From Diphasiastrum complanatum (taxonomy: Eukaryota; Streptophyta; Lycopodiopsida; Lycopodiales; Lycopodiaceae), in NCBI GenBank assembly GCA_029204225.1, contig CM055107.1, positions 16,896,809 through 16,960,808 on the forward strand: 64,000 nt of DNA. The letters run 5' to 3'. The notes beneath the pieces were generated by a model, which saw only the letters and a program-made list of their open reading frames with translations, made no database searches and had not been told where the DNA came from. Of the stretch, positions 32,180 through 44,432 are shown one piece after another (position 1 is the first letter of the stretch; the number at the start of each line of letters is the position of its first letter). The position numbers were made by a program, and so were the translations under genes.

Positions 32180-33985
32180 TCAACCAGTGCCAAAGTCATT
32201 ATTGCCATTTAGCTTAGTTAATTTTCTTTCTTATGGTCTTAGGGTTTAGGCTTTACATTACATATGAGGGGCTTAGAACAATATTATTCATGCAATGCAC
32301 TAAATCTTTGCATGCTTTGTGGTGTTTTGCAGGACTTTGAGTTGTTGCACTGCCATGTAGTAGATAGGTCACAATTCCAATTGTCGGTAGGGGCATGTGG
32401 GTAAAGCTTGACCTTGTATAGGGGGATGTGGCTACATCCCATGGTTCAGGTGCGTGTAGATGGAGGCTACCACTGTGGTTTGGAGTTCACAGGATCACTT
32501 ACTAGCGTCAGCATCCACTTGTTGTGGCTCACTAGGCCAGATGGGCGGGGGCTGGGCATAGCAGTGTGCATCGCCATTCTAGACGTTGAGGTAGACAAGC
32601 TATGGGACACATATGGAGTAGATGGATTAGACTCAAAGGACATCATACCACTTTGGATAGAGGGTGGTAGAGACGCCAACATGAAACTAGTGGCCTAGTC
32701 TTTTTACAAGGCCGACGTTCCATTTGCCATTTATGACACCCACATTTCCAGAGTGATGATGCTTTTGTTGGCAACAGTGGATGATTGATGGAGGCCTTCC
32801 GGGAGAGAGATGATACGCACGTGCCTCCTATGTCAAGAGGAGGAGACCATCACACGAGAGTTGAGCCCTATTCAAGCAGCCTTGCAGGTGTAAGAATCTT
32901 GCAACTTTGTATAGTGTATCATGATTTTCATTTCGCAAGTGCTAATATTGAGAGACTGTATGTGTTTGATATGGCAAGTTTCTGATTTATGTTTGATGCA
33001 TTTATGATGTAGTTATAGATGCTCGATATTGTTTGATGGATGGACTAAGGTTTGTCATGAGCATCATGTTTTCTTGCCCACTCGGCACCGTGTTCTTACG
33101 GGGAGTGGATGCCAGTTGAGATGGCGCAGCCATCATTGGAGAGTTTATCTTCGATGTATTGAGCTCTATAGTTGAGCAGATTGGGGTCGAGCATGTGGTT
33201 TAGGTTGTCACAAATAGCTCCATGAACTGTAGGTAGATGAGAGACATTTTGATGCATGAGCATCCCTCCATTATGTGGACACCATAATTGAATGTATGTA
33301 TAGACACACATGCATGCATGCATATTTACATGCATATATTGGAAAAATAGCTTATGGCTGAAATTTTTTTAGGGGAGCAATGGTCAAACCAGCGTTTTGC
33401 CTCCAAGAAGTGCAGTAGATAGGGCACAAATAGATCTTTTTTCTATTTGGTTGTTATTTGCTTTGGTTCACAGTAAATGTTAATGCTACAGTTTGGGCTA
33501 TCAACTCTATGGATGATGATCACTTTTGCAATCATTTCACTGGAGATGTGAGTGCAATGTGCATACAGTTGGGGGGCCGTGGCATTAATATTGGGCCTTT
33601 ATCGACGTGCATTTGGACCCCCAATTTTATCTACGGGGGGGTGCAGAGGGCCAGCGCCCCCCGAAGCAAAAAGCGAGGTACAATTGCTCTATAGTTCTCT
33701 GTCTCTGTCCCACTGGAACCATCTGTGGTCGTAACGAACAGGCTAGAGGTTAGTTTTTGAATTTTTATCCTTGACAAAACCGAATATGGATTAATTCACC
33801 TAAACTGGACCATCCTGCACCCGAAACAGTCAGCAAACTACACATTAGTAATGCTATTAATCAGAGCTTTCATCTAATACCCATATTGCCCAAAAAAAAA
33901 TCAAAAAAAAAAATGATTCTAAACGATTTTGGTTTTTTTCCGAATTGCGATTCTGACCGCGATTCAGAATCGTAGTGCAACTATA
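32180..33985. other. Intergenic, no gene recognised
   Basis: Short open frames around 32408-32985 and 33458-33734 show no family resemblance and overlap on both strands. There is a G7 run near 33636 and a TGCA repeat near 33310. Confidence 0.45.
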
Positions 33986-33988
33986 GTT

Positions 33989-34103
33989 TATCAATGTCAA
34001 GTCTAGGATAGTACCCAAACATAACATAAAAGATAAGCGTGCGTGCGTGCATGTTATCAATGTTCAGTCCATGATAATACCCAAACATAACATAAAAGAT
34101 GAG
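33989..34103 (+). repeat. Two 49-bp direct repeats flanking a GCGT microsatellite
   Basis: TATCAATGT followed by CAGTC- or AAGTC-like sequence and ACCCAAACATAACATAAAAG occurs at 33989-34037 and 34055-34103. A GCGTGCGTGCGTGC tract lies between the copies. Confidence 0.88.
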
Positions 34104-37100
34104 AAATCTTCACCCCACAAAGTCCTGGACCATCAACTTTATCACGCATAGCATGGACTGTATGTCACAATATCTATATTGACATCATGAGTGCCCAAGT
34201 GTTATGTCCTTAAACGTGTATAGTTGGTATTAGGCCTAGCTTATACCGTAAGGTAGGGACTTAACCAAATAGGGATGCAGGACCTGTTTTGTTCCGATGC
34301 CAAAATGTCTCCTTCATGGAAATTGAATTTTAATTGACTTAATGAAATACAGGATGTACTCTAACACCCTCAGGAAGATCCAATTGATAAGCCAAAGATC
34401 CATTCTCTTGAAAAAAATTATACAGTTCGTTGAATTGTGTCCATTTTGAATTTTCTTTTCATCATTTTGCCATTGATTCGAATTTTGAAAAATACTGCTA
34501 TTCAAATCTATGGGAATTGAGTCAGTTTCACTTGAGTGGAAACTGTGCAACAAATGCAAGCACTGACATTATGACATTGCATGGGGTTGCTAATAGAATA
34601 TATTTGTATACAGAATCCTCAAGGTGTAATGGTCGAAAACTAGTCCCAACAGTCTGGGTCCATTGAATCTCCTTTGGTACGGTGTTTTTCAGGGCACGGT
34701 ATCTTGATATTTTATTGGCTGTACAATCAGCTTCAAGATGCCAAAAATCACTCTCACTCTTCACAATTCTGTGAAAGAGTGATCAGCCGGCCAGAGGAAT
34801 CAGTGCTTAAACTGAGGAAGCTTTACTTCTGTGTCCTCTTAGCTTTGATTGTTGCATATAAAATATGGGACACATTGGATCCCTCTTGTGACAGTTACAG
34901 GCTGTTTTGCAGGTTGTCGGCATAATGGGTAGTTAGGGATCATTTTGCCAAGAACTTTACTTGTTTGCATTGGGCAAAGCTACAGTATAGCCTTGGACAT
35001 CTCTGAGATCACTTATTTGGCACTTGAGATTATTAATTGTACTACATCAACCTAATAGAATTCTTTAGCTGTACTCTTTTGATGGAGAAACGAAGATATT
35101 TTTCTATTGTGCAAATATCTTCTGGATGGAATACCTAAAGACAGTAGTCAAGGTGCAGTTTTTGTGATTTTGTCATTCTCTAGCTCAACAAGCAAGTTGT
35201 CTGTTTTAGATTTGAAGCTATCTGTTTTACTTGTAAGGAAAAAGTCATTGTGTTGACTGAAGGAACTAGCAAGCTGTCTTTAGTTTAGATTTGAAGGTGT
35301 CTAGTTTGCTATTTGAAAAGAATATCAGATGCTGGTTTAACTTGATTATATCAACAAGTAATCCATTGGAACTTTCAGCATGTATTAATTGACTGGTTGC
35401 AAAGATGGCAATTTTACTGCTAATTATGCTGCTATTTAGTTTTCTTTATTTCTTTGCAAACTCAGCACTACACAAAGTTGCTTTTAAAAACATCCACACG
35501 GGTTTTGTTAGTTGCATATCAATGGATTTGCTGAGGCACAAGAAACATGCTACACAATTAACAAGCATCAATTATGTGTGGAGTTAAAAGCAAGTATGTC
35601 TTAAGTTGCACCGGAACGCCGTTCCGAACCCCCATGTTCTGGAACGCAGCATTCTGGAACTTCAGAATGTTATGTTGAAATTTATTTTTTTATGATCCGG
35701 TAATAACAGTCATTTTCAATCTGAGGCCAATTGATTAATATTATGTTATCCGGTTCATTAATTATAGACGAGTAAAGGGAGGCAGTTTCCCAGTTCCTTT
35801 TAATGTATTCATTCCAAGAACTATTATTGCAACAATTCCAGAATGTTTCACAAAGTTACTGTTGTGCTATGCTAAAATTGTGCTTCATATCTTACTAGGC
35901 TAAAATTTTATAGGAAGACTTAAGTGTTATTTGGGTTTCATTTCTGTTCAACTCCAAACTTGAATTGCATGTTTTCCCTGGTATTCATTGTTTGGTTATT
36001 ATGCCTGCTCCTTGATATTATTTTACTCATTATTTTATTTCACCTGGATATATTATCAGTAATTACTTTTTGAATCTCTTAAAACCATTTGGCCATGCAT
36101 GGCTGACTAATAAACACACACCCTTTCATTCCCTTCTAGTAGAACGTTTCACTCTCTTTGCTATTTATTGATTTACAGAAACATTTACATTTAATTAAGG
36201 GTAATTACTAAAGGAAGAAGCTAAGAAAGTACTTTGGCAGCAAGAGAGCCAAAAAAAGAAAAGAATTTTCATCAAAACGAGCAAAGGTTTGAATGCAAAA
36301 GCAACCTAGATTCAGGAAGAGCACAACTATCTTGAATTTTTACTCTAGGCAAGTGATGAGATATACCATCTTGAACATATTTCCTCAATTTTGGCTTTTA
36401 GAATATAAAAGAAGTTGCAATCACAAAAATAGAGAGAGCCACAAGCATTCCAGTCCCCAGAAACATTTTCTTTTTAGCAACATTCCGATTCAGAATGCTG
36501 CTGACTTCCAAAACTGTTCCGTGCATCTATGAGTATGTCCCATGGCTACTTGGTGCAAATAAGTCATGACATAATCCCTAGTATTTGCTCTAAGCTGAAC
36601 ATTGGCCATGAAAAACATTAAGGGCCTTTCAACCTTTATTTAACGTTGTTTATTGTAATTGAAGATGCATACCATGTTAAACGTTTTGAAAAGGCTTGTA
36701 TGAAACCTCATCTAGAGGAAGGCTTCCTCTCAAATATAAACTTTGGCTCTACAATAGACTTTGGCTCTACAATTAGCATGACACTTACAACTAAGTGATT
36801 GGCTCATCCACATATCATTGACTTAATTAGATATTTTTTACATGCTAGTTTATCCACAGATCATAGACTCAGCTAGATTTAGTTAGGCTTGCCTCAAGAC
36901 TTTCCCAAGAGACTCGGGCCTTGGGAGCCCTTCGAAGGCTCGAGAATTTGGAAAATTTGTGTAAGTTTTATGGCTTTTCCAACTTTGAGAAAGATAAACA
37001 TTCTCATTATGGGCAAACTTATTTTGACAATCCTTATTAGTAAAAAGGATAAAAGCCATATTTTGAGTGTTACGAGTTCATTTTCTCATTATCCTCATAG

Positions 37101-37600
37101 ATGTTTTTCGGCTCAAGGCCGTGATTTAACATAAATGAATGTGGGGCTATATGAGACTAAGATTTCTAGTGGAAGTGTACTTTTGGTTTGCTTGATGATG
37201 TTTTTTGAAGCATAGTAAGTACATCATTGTTGCTCTGATGACACTACTAATAGAAAAGATTACTTTGATACTTGGCATAGGAGTAGTTCAAGATTTGCTT
37301 TGACTTTTTTAAGGAGAATTTGCACAATTTTCTTGCTAGTTTTTGTATGTTGAATCTACTTCAATGTTGGCATGAAGGTGTTGAAGATCAAGAATTCTAC
37401 TTCTTAGCAAACAGATTTCACATGCAAGAGAGAAAAAAAATGTACTCAAATATTTGTTTGAAGATCCATACCTCACTATTTGTCGCAAATGTCATTAAAT
37501 CTTTCAAACGAATGTTACTCATATATACTTTTATAAAATTTTCCTAAATACAAAATTGAGCAAATCAAGAGTGTCAATGTGTAAAAATCATGACATTTTT
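34104..37600. other. AT-rich intergenic, no gene recognised
   Basis: About 3.5 kb. A short run around 35610-35665 repeats GGAACG and CTGGAACG/TTCAGAATG words, which echo the word near 4101-4130 in intron 1, so a dispersed repeat family is possible. The frame at 34674-34925 is unassigned. Confidence 0.45.
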
Positions 37601-37699
37601 TTTTTACGGTCATTTACTTTGAAAACTTATATTATTGAAAAGAAAAAAAATTTGATTGGGAGTTGTGTAGAGATTGATACACACCTTCAAAATGCCTAT

Positions 37700-38136
37700 G
37701 GCCAATGTTGAGAGTATTGCTTGAATCAACAAAACTAGAGGCATCATCTATAGTAAAGGACTACAATAATTCAGTACATGTGTGTTTGGATAAATGTATT
37801 TATACACAAAATAGTATGAAAAATAAAGTCATATTTATTGCTCTCTATATTTCCTTCAAGATATGAAGAATGGAATCTCTTCTAAGTCATTTCTCATCAA
37901 TTTGAATAAACATTTATATTTAGTCACAAGATCTCATGCATACGCCAATCATTATCCTATTGGCACAATGCAACTCTTGTTTATTGACCAACGACAATGT
38001 GCACAACTGAAGAATGTCGATGCTCCAATCATGACCATGTTGGTGCAGATGACGTCACCTATATTATGTATATAGAGGTGGATCTCCATAAGATGGACAT
38101 TTCATTCTACCAAAGGGTGATCTGATTTTCTTCACA
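37700..38136 (+). repeat. Solo or truncated Copia LTR, 3' end defined by a primer site
   Basis: The right edge CACA at 38133-38136 is directly followed by TGGTATCAGAGC, which marks it as the end of a Copia LTR. The left edge is only a guess (TGTTGAGAG near 37707). A TATA-like TATTTATACA lies near 37796. No matching second LTR was found downstream, so the element is truncated. Confidence 0.55.
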
Positions 38137-38148
38137 TGGTATCAGAGC
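38137..38148 (+). other. Copia primer-binding site (initiator Met tRNA)
   Basis: TGGTATCAGAGC lies at the LTR edge, as at 3605. No convincing gag follows. Confidence 0.82.
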
Positions 38149-39335
38149 TTTGGTGCAGAGTATTGAAGGAGCAGCCACATTTAGAAAAATATTTGGAGGA
38201 GTCATCAATTCTAGAGCATGCTAGAGTGAGTTCTATTCAAAATCAAGCATTTTTCATCTGTAGAATTGATTTTTGTAACTCAAAACTCAATATAGGGCAA
38301 AATATTTGAAATAGGCCGATTTTACACTTGGTGGAATGTGGCGAATTTAATTGCATTAGAAATTTCACAAATGAAGTCAAGAAGTCCTCCTAATCCAAAG
38401 GTAGTGCCTCCAAAGGTCCTCCAAGTAACCTGCGAGCTCCAAGATGCTCCCCAACTCCAAGCTAGGATGCTTCCACCTGCAAGTAATGATCTTCAAGCCT
38501 CCATGGATCTCTCCTCCACCTGCGTCCCTAATCTTAATCACAAAGGTAAATAGCAAGTGGCCTCAAGTATTTACCACCCAACCATAGCTAGCTAGCACAT
38601 GCAATCCTGCAACTTGGCTAATCTAGCACCCCCTTGCTAACCAATAACTAATCACAAGCATACCACCACAAACTATAACATATTCAAGATCCAAACCCTA
38701 CTTATGTCCCATACCATAAGCAAGATCCAAACCCTAAGCATACTACACACAAGAAAACACTCGATACACTCGTAGCCACAATCAAGAGACTTCTTCCATA
38801 ACTTATGACCCTTTGAATGCCCTGCTTGTGGGAGTTGGGAACTCAATGGACACCTTGGAAGTGCGCCCTCCTACAAGGTCCCATTGCCCAAGTTGTGCTT
38901 GTATACTTTGGTCCAAGACCAATAAAGTGATGTGAACTTGAAGTGAAGGTCTCCTGATTTCTAAAGTCCTGACTTAAACATTGTGACTTAAAAAAAAAAA
39001 AATCAACAAAACACTACTGAATAAAACTGAAAAGAACTCAAAGCTTATCAATCACAAAAGCATTCATTCATGAGACTTGCTGAGGGGTCAAGATGGGGAC
39101 CGCACCCCCGCCCCAAAGGATTTTTCTTTTCAATTATGCAAGATCAAATGACCCAAGGACAAATACATATACAGTGGTTTGGGAAGATGGATTTTTACAT
39201 CAATCAGATGTTAACAAATTTTGGATCTTAAAGAATCTCATACAAAGAAAAGTGGTTTCTTATGACATGCAAAAGCTTATTGGTCAAGAATGGAGCATCC
39301 ATAGCCATTCGACACTAGATGGCATGACATGCATG
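38149..39335. other. Leader-like sequence after a Copia primer site, no gene recognised
   Basis: Short unassigned frames only, including a Pro-rich stretch at 38338-38553. There is a poly-A run near 38990. Confidence 0.4.
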
Positions 39336-39339
39336 AATC

Positions 39340-39640
39340 AAATCTGACATCCAAGCTTCAAATATGACATGCAAGCTTCAAATCCAACATGAAAAGTCAT
39401 CAGGCTAGGGATAGTAGGACATGCAAGCTCTAGTTCCAACATGCAAGCTTCAAATCATACATGCAAGTTCCCAAATCAGACATGCAAGCTTTCAATTAGA
39501 CATGCAAGTTCCAAATCAAACATACATGAAGCTATGGATGGTGTGACATCATCAAGTTATGGATGGTGTGACATGCAAGGCCATCAAGTTATGGATGGTG
39601 TAACATGGATGGACTTTAGACTATGGATGGTATGAAAGTT
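39340..39640 (+). repeat. Degenerate tandem repeats of CATGCAAGCTTCAAAT and ATGGATGGTGTGACAT
   Basis: From 39340 to about 39520 the word ACATGCAAGCTTCAAATC recurs with variations about every 20-25 bases. From 39530 to 39640 the word CTATGGATGG or TATGGATGGTGTGACATG takes over, with at least five copies. The block runs straight into the GT/GA microsatellite. Confidence 0.85.
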
Positions 39641-39646
39641 TTAGAG

Positions 39647-39647
<1 letters not shown>

Positions 39648-39742
<95 letters not shown>

Positions 39743-39748
39743 GAGAGA
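39648..39748 (+). repeat. Compound microsatellite (GT)n then (GA)n
   Basis: About 20 GT units to 39688 are followed by about 25-30 GA units with one interruption to 39748. Confidence 0.97.
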
Positions 39749-39759
39749 TGTAAGAGAAA

Positions 39760-40340
39760 GTGAGTGTCGGGTTGCCATGATATTTCTGGTGAAAGACACG
39801 ACAATTGGTAATCATGTCGTCTGCCACGGATGACCGAGTAGTAATTCATTGAATAGGCATAATTGGAAATATCAAGTACTACTAGATCGACAGAAAACTT
39901 GAGACCTAGTTTGATCAGCACTTGTGAAAGAAAACCAGTAGGTCGGACCACACTTTGATCAGCCATCCAAAGCTGAGAAGTGAGTTTCGCTAGCTTGTCT
40001 CTCAGATTCCATTCTATCATGAGGGATGTCGAAATGATATTGACATCGGAGCCACCATCGAGTACCGCTAAAACTTCACGTGATTGGTGATGGGTAGCTG
40101 GGATTTTGATGCTACTTCGTTCATTGAGTGGATTGGTTAGATGTAAGGGCATTTCAGGCAACTCATCAGGACTGGTGGTGTTATTGGATTGGATCTGGTG
40201 TTTCCATTTGCCAACATGCTTCCAGAGAACATGGAAAGGAAGAGTGACATTGGCTTGTAGTAAATCTCCCTAGACTTCGGTACCTTCTTGCAAGGGCGTG
40301 GCATCCTACGCGTATAAGTCCATGGCCCAATGAGCACGCA
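39760..40340 (-). mobile_element. Ty3 retrotransposon aspartic protease fragment, antisense
   Basis: The minus strand from 40161 reads VLAVLDGGSDVNIIS, which corresponds to the protease active site (normally D-T/S-G followed by hydrophobics), then WMADQSVVRPTGFLSQVLIK and LVVLDISNYAYSM. The catalytic triad reads DGG in place of DTG or DSG. Further left the frame runs into the microsatellite, giving a meaningless Ser-Leu and His-Thr tail. Upstream minus-strand sequence to 40340 is the probable gag-protease linker. It lies head to head with the plus-strand Ty3 derivative at 40566. Confidence 0.75.
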
Positions 40341-40565
40341 AGCTAAGTTGTAATTAAAATATTAGGCTTGGGACCTTTGTAAGTAAAATAAAACTTGAGG
40401 CCCAAAGTCAATTTCAAACTTAGAGATTACTTTTTTAGAGTTGGGTCCAAATTGGGACTCACATGAATCTTGTGAATTTCAATGTACTCTTTGTGGACCT
40501 TTGGATCAAGTTGGGTCCAAGATGAATGGATAAGATCAATGTACATATTAGTCAATAGGATTTTG

Positions 40566-42148
40566 GGGTAACCGGACTACCACGGAGCATCAGAAGAGAA
40601 CTGAAACAGCGGGAGCAGTACACTACTCTACAAGAAGCTATGGAAGATGTCATCATGAAAGAGGATGAGGGATCTGACGATGAATATCCATCCACCCACA
40701 CTCCTACTCTCTCGATAGCATCGTCATCATCAAACGCATCCACTCTATCCACAGAACTGCTGTTGGATCAAATGACAAAATTACACAAACAAAAGATGGA
40801 GCAACTTACTGCGCAGTTTGATCAGAAACTGAAAGCCTTATAGGGAGCTGTAGTAGTAACGCCACATCAACCGGAACCAAACCATCTACAGTATCCACGA
40901 TGGGAGAATGTATGGTGTTCAGTGTGCACGCAAAACCATACAACGAACGAGTGTCCAATCCTAAAGCAAAATATGAGACTAACACATAGATTTTGCCATC
41001 TGTGCAATGCAACATCACACGATACGACATTTTGCCCGTTTAACCCCTGGATTGTTCAACAGAAGAGAAGTCCTTATTAGAATTCTTATCCATATCATCA
41101 AGGGGCACCAAACGCGGCACCGAGGTATGGCGCACCGAATCAGCAACAGCGTATGGCCTTACATGCACCACTTGGGCCAGTCAATCAACAAATGGCCCAT
41201 GTAAACCTGACAGCAACGGAACCAGAGATACAAGTACCACTTGTACTTGAGCAGCAACAATGGTATGGATCGGACGAACCATTTAAGGATCTTGCCATAA
41301 ATGAATATGTTGCAGCCTATGCAGCTCAAACTCAGTGTCAAGGCGGGAGGAACTACGGCTGCTACGGATGTGGCAAAAGACACAAAATTGCGGAATGTCC
41401 CTACAAGGGACAATATACATCCTGCTGCCAAGAATGTGGTTATGGACACTGTTACAAGAATTGTCCATTGAGACCTGGAACCAGTGCACCACTCAGCTTC
41501 ATTGCGATACAGCAACCAACAGTTCCAGCAGGGATGCCATCGAAAAGACAACAATTCCATGCACAACCCTCAACTTCAACGCCATATCCAAATGTGAGGA
41601 AAGAAAGAAATAAGATCCTGTGTAGCGTGCTCACGAAAACAGTTGAAGCTAGTAGATCAGATTGGGAACAAAAGTTGCATGCTGCTCTGTGGGCATTCAG
41701 GACAACATATAAGGGAAGCACTGATCAAACACCTTTCCAATTGGTATATGGTCAGGATGTTGTAATGCTAGTAGAGTTTTTAGTCCCTTCATTAAAAATT
41801 GCCACAATGCAACATCTGAATGAATCCAAATCTCTACAACTACGCCACGAAGCTCTACATAAACTCTGTGAAACATGCTTACTAGTTGTGCATGCGCTGG
41901 CAGCTGAGAAGAAAAGACGCAAAGCATGGCACGATCGCAGGTTACAAAAGAAGAATCTTCGCTCTAAAGATCTGGTCCTGATGTATAAAACCAACGCGAT
42001 TAAGGGGAAATTAAAATTCACAAGCGAAGGTCCTTATTAGATCAAGGAAATTCTTAATCATGGAGCCGTGAATTTAGAGAAGCTAGATGGGACACCATTC
42101 GATACACCCATCAATGGTAGCCGGTTACACAAGTATTGGCCACCGCAT
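40566..42148 (+). mobile_element. Ty3 gag fused in frame to integrase C-terminus (internally deleted element)
   Basis: One frame runs from about 40566 to 42148. It contains an acidic/coiled gag part (40640-40843), then four zinc-knuckle patterns: CSVCTQNHTTNEC near 40920, CHLCNATSHDTTFC near 41000, CYGCGKRHKIAEC near 41362 and CQECGYGHCYKNC near 41437. At about 41605-41613 it passes directly into integrase sequence (NKILCSVLTKTVEA, then WAFRTTYKGSTDQTPFQLVYG, and the end KLHKYWPPH-like). Compared with the sister copy at 57420, about 2.4 kb coding protease, RT, RNase H and the integrase core is deleted. In-frame stops occur at 40841-40843, near 41067 and at 42038-42040. Integrase lacks its catalytic core, so the element is non-autonomous at best. 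Confidence 0.88.
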
Positions 42149-43209
42149 TGAGATAGATCCAGATTGGTGGTGGCACGTTACGAAAAGCTACTCTCCTAGG
42201 CCATCACCACTAGATCTAGGAAGATCAAGCCAAATCAAGCTAGATCCATCAAGATTCGGCCAGATCTGGCAAGATCGAAAAAATCCATCAGAATCCAAAT
42301 GGGATTAAGAAGGAAGCATGTCATCATATTTTCACCCAAAACTGATGGATCTGTTACCAGATGTCCATCAAAACTTCTAGAGAGCTACCAACAGTCAGAA
42401 TTACCAGTTTGCAAAGTTAAAAATTAGAGAATCTCAAGATCTTGTCAAAAAACACTCTAAAAGAGTACTTTTTTCATGATTTTTGGAGATCCCCTAAGAG
42501 GTAGCTTTTGAAACTTGGACAGTCACTAGATCTAACCCAGATGCATCCATAAAAATCTATGCGAGGGTTCTTCATGGAAAAATCTTCATCTTTGAGTGTG
42601 TGCGAGAGGCTGAATCTTCGGAACCTTCCCAAAGCATTAAGATCATCCTACCAACCTTCGCAAGGTGTAGAAATGAGATCAGAGCAGTGAAATTAGCCTA
42701 CCTACATGGTTTGATCTTGAAAATCCAATTACAGGAACATGTTGTGCGAGAGATCACCTCCCGCGAGAGTTGAACCCTTGCAGACAGTCTGAACCCTCGC
42801 AGAACCTTCGCAGGGCAATCAAATCACCTTCTGAACTCTCGCAGACTTCTCTGAGGTCTTAGAAGTTTGTGTAGAAGGTCCCTGCCAAAATTTGGGTGGA
42901 ACTGAACAAGGGAAAGTGAATTTCACCTAATACGCACTCTAAATTCTGCTATATAAGGGCTAAATTTGAGTCATTTGTCACCTTTGCTGGCGAAGCTCTG
43001 TTCAAATTTTCACTGAAATTTTCAAGTTCTCTGATTGCGACCAAACTTCCTACAAGCTATCATCTGCACATCCTAAGCCAAGATCTGCACTCTGAACTTT
43101 AGTTCTTACCATTCGACACTCGTTGTTCACAGTTCTTATCGTTTCCACATCTTTTTACCTTTTCCACCGTTTTTTTTTACTTTTTCACTCTTTAACTATC
43201 ACTGCTAAC
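42149..43209 (+). promoter_or_regulatory. TATA-containing spacer between integrase and the downstream reading frame
   Basis: It is non-coding and highly similar to 60635-61780. It includes repeats of (C/T)TCGCAGA near 42590-42860 and a good TATA box, CTATATAAGGGCT, at 42949-42961. A pyrimidine-rich leader then runs to ATG 43210. It could be an LTR U3-R-U5 region shared by two tandem elements, or an internal promoter for a 3' gene. No tRNA primer site was found between the TATA box and the ATG. Confidence 0.5.
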
Positions 43210-44432
43210 ATGGACTCCTTGTCCTCTAAAGAGTCTGGCACCAAGCAGGTGATCCAGCGTACAGATTTGGCTCATATCCTTTAATGCTCTGATTCAACCA
43301 TGGCTTCAAACAACCGGCCCACGTCTTGAGGCAATGAGTTTTTTTTCCGGCGCTCTTCCATTCTGAGATTAACATGGGCCTCACCCTTCATGCTTACACC
43401 ACCTGGGACGCGTCCAAGTCACGCTTCCACTTCCTGTATAGTACCACATGTACAAGGTCAGGATTAACTCAAACTCCATGGTCACCGTTGGCATTATGTC
43501 TGGTGACCGTCAGCCCATCTCCCATTGTCAGGCAAAAAGTCTAATCAAACTTTTCGTCACCCAAACTGCAGCAGAAATTCCAATCCAGACTAACAACGGT
43601 TACCTGATAGATCACGGAACCCATCATTTAGGCGGCTGTGCATCTGTTGAACAACTTTTTGGTTGTTTCAACATATCGCAAGGACAGAATCCAGTCCAAG
43701 CTGCTGAGTTAGATAGTGGAATCCTTTCAATCATTTCCTGGACCCTCAGTTGTGCCATACGACTGGCATACCTTCCTCATTCACGAACTAACCATCTCCA
43801 TCAAACCCAACAACTGTGAGCGTATCGCAGTAGGCCCCCTATTGTGTAATTTTACTTGCGCACTTCTCGAGACAAAAGTGCACGGTTTCCACCGCTCAAC
43901 CCTTTTGTCTTCCATCGTGTCGCACTATAACCTCTATCCACCATCTGTAGCATCCATCTCCTCCTAATCTGCAGTTACTGACACAAGCAAACGAATGCGT
44001 GGCGTTGCCTCTTCATCTTCATCTCCACCTACTACCCGAAGACACACCACCACCACCGCACTAACCACTCCATCAACCACCGCCACTTCTTCTTCCGTGC
44101 AACCTCCCCCTCCTGTCTCTGTTGTCACTACCTCTCTTTCTGTTCCATCCACAATTGTTTCCGCTTCCATTCTTGTTTCCTCTGTTGAAACCACTTTCAT
44201 TTCTGTTCCATTATCCACTACTCTTTCCATCACCATCGCATCATCCATCACTCTTGTTGCCATTGTCGCTCCTCTCCAGTTTAATCCCTCTGATTCTCAG
44301 TTGTCTCCAGACACTCTGGTATGGATGCAAGTCATCAACTTTTCACCCCCACGCCAGACCATTTCTGCTCCATTCTCACCTTCCGTACTCCACACCACAC
44401 TTCAGTTCCCCTCTGTTGCACCCATCCTCTTT
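43210..44432 (+). mobile_element. Decayed Ser/Thr/Pro-rich reading frame after the spacer
   Basis: It starts MDSLSSKESGTKQVIQ and is interrupted by stops and shifts. It then holds an open segment with YKVRINSNSMVTVGIMSGDR and PIQTNNGYLID, and later SSSSPPTTRRHTTTT followed by a long Thr/Ser/Val/Pro-rich run. It matches 61782-62840 until the word CCCATCCTCT near 44432, where the two copies part. It keeps about 180 bases (near 43390-43570) that are missing from the other copy. The function is unknown. It could be the N-terminal part of gag or an extra ORF of this Ty3 lineage. Confidence 0.55.

Noticed and set aside
32408-32985. Two short plus-strand frames after the tandem array
   Set aside because: Overlapping frames exist on the other strand and no motif is recognisable.
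34674-34925. 83-codon frame with a hydrophobic segment
   Set aside because: Single weak hydrophobic stretch, no start context, no family resemblance.
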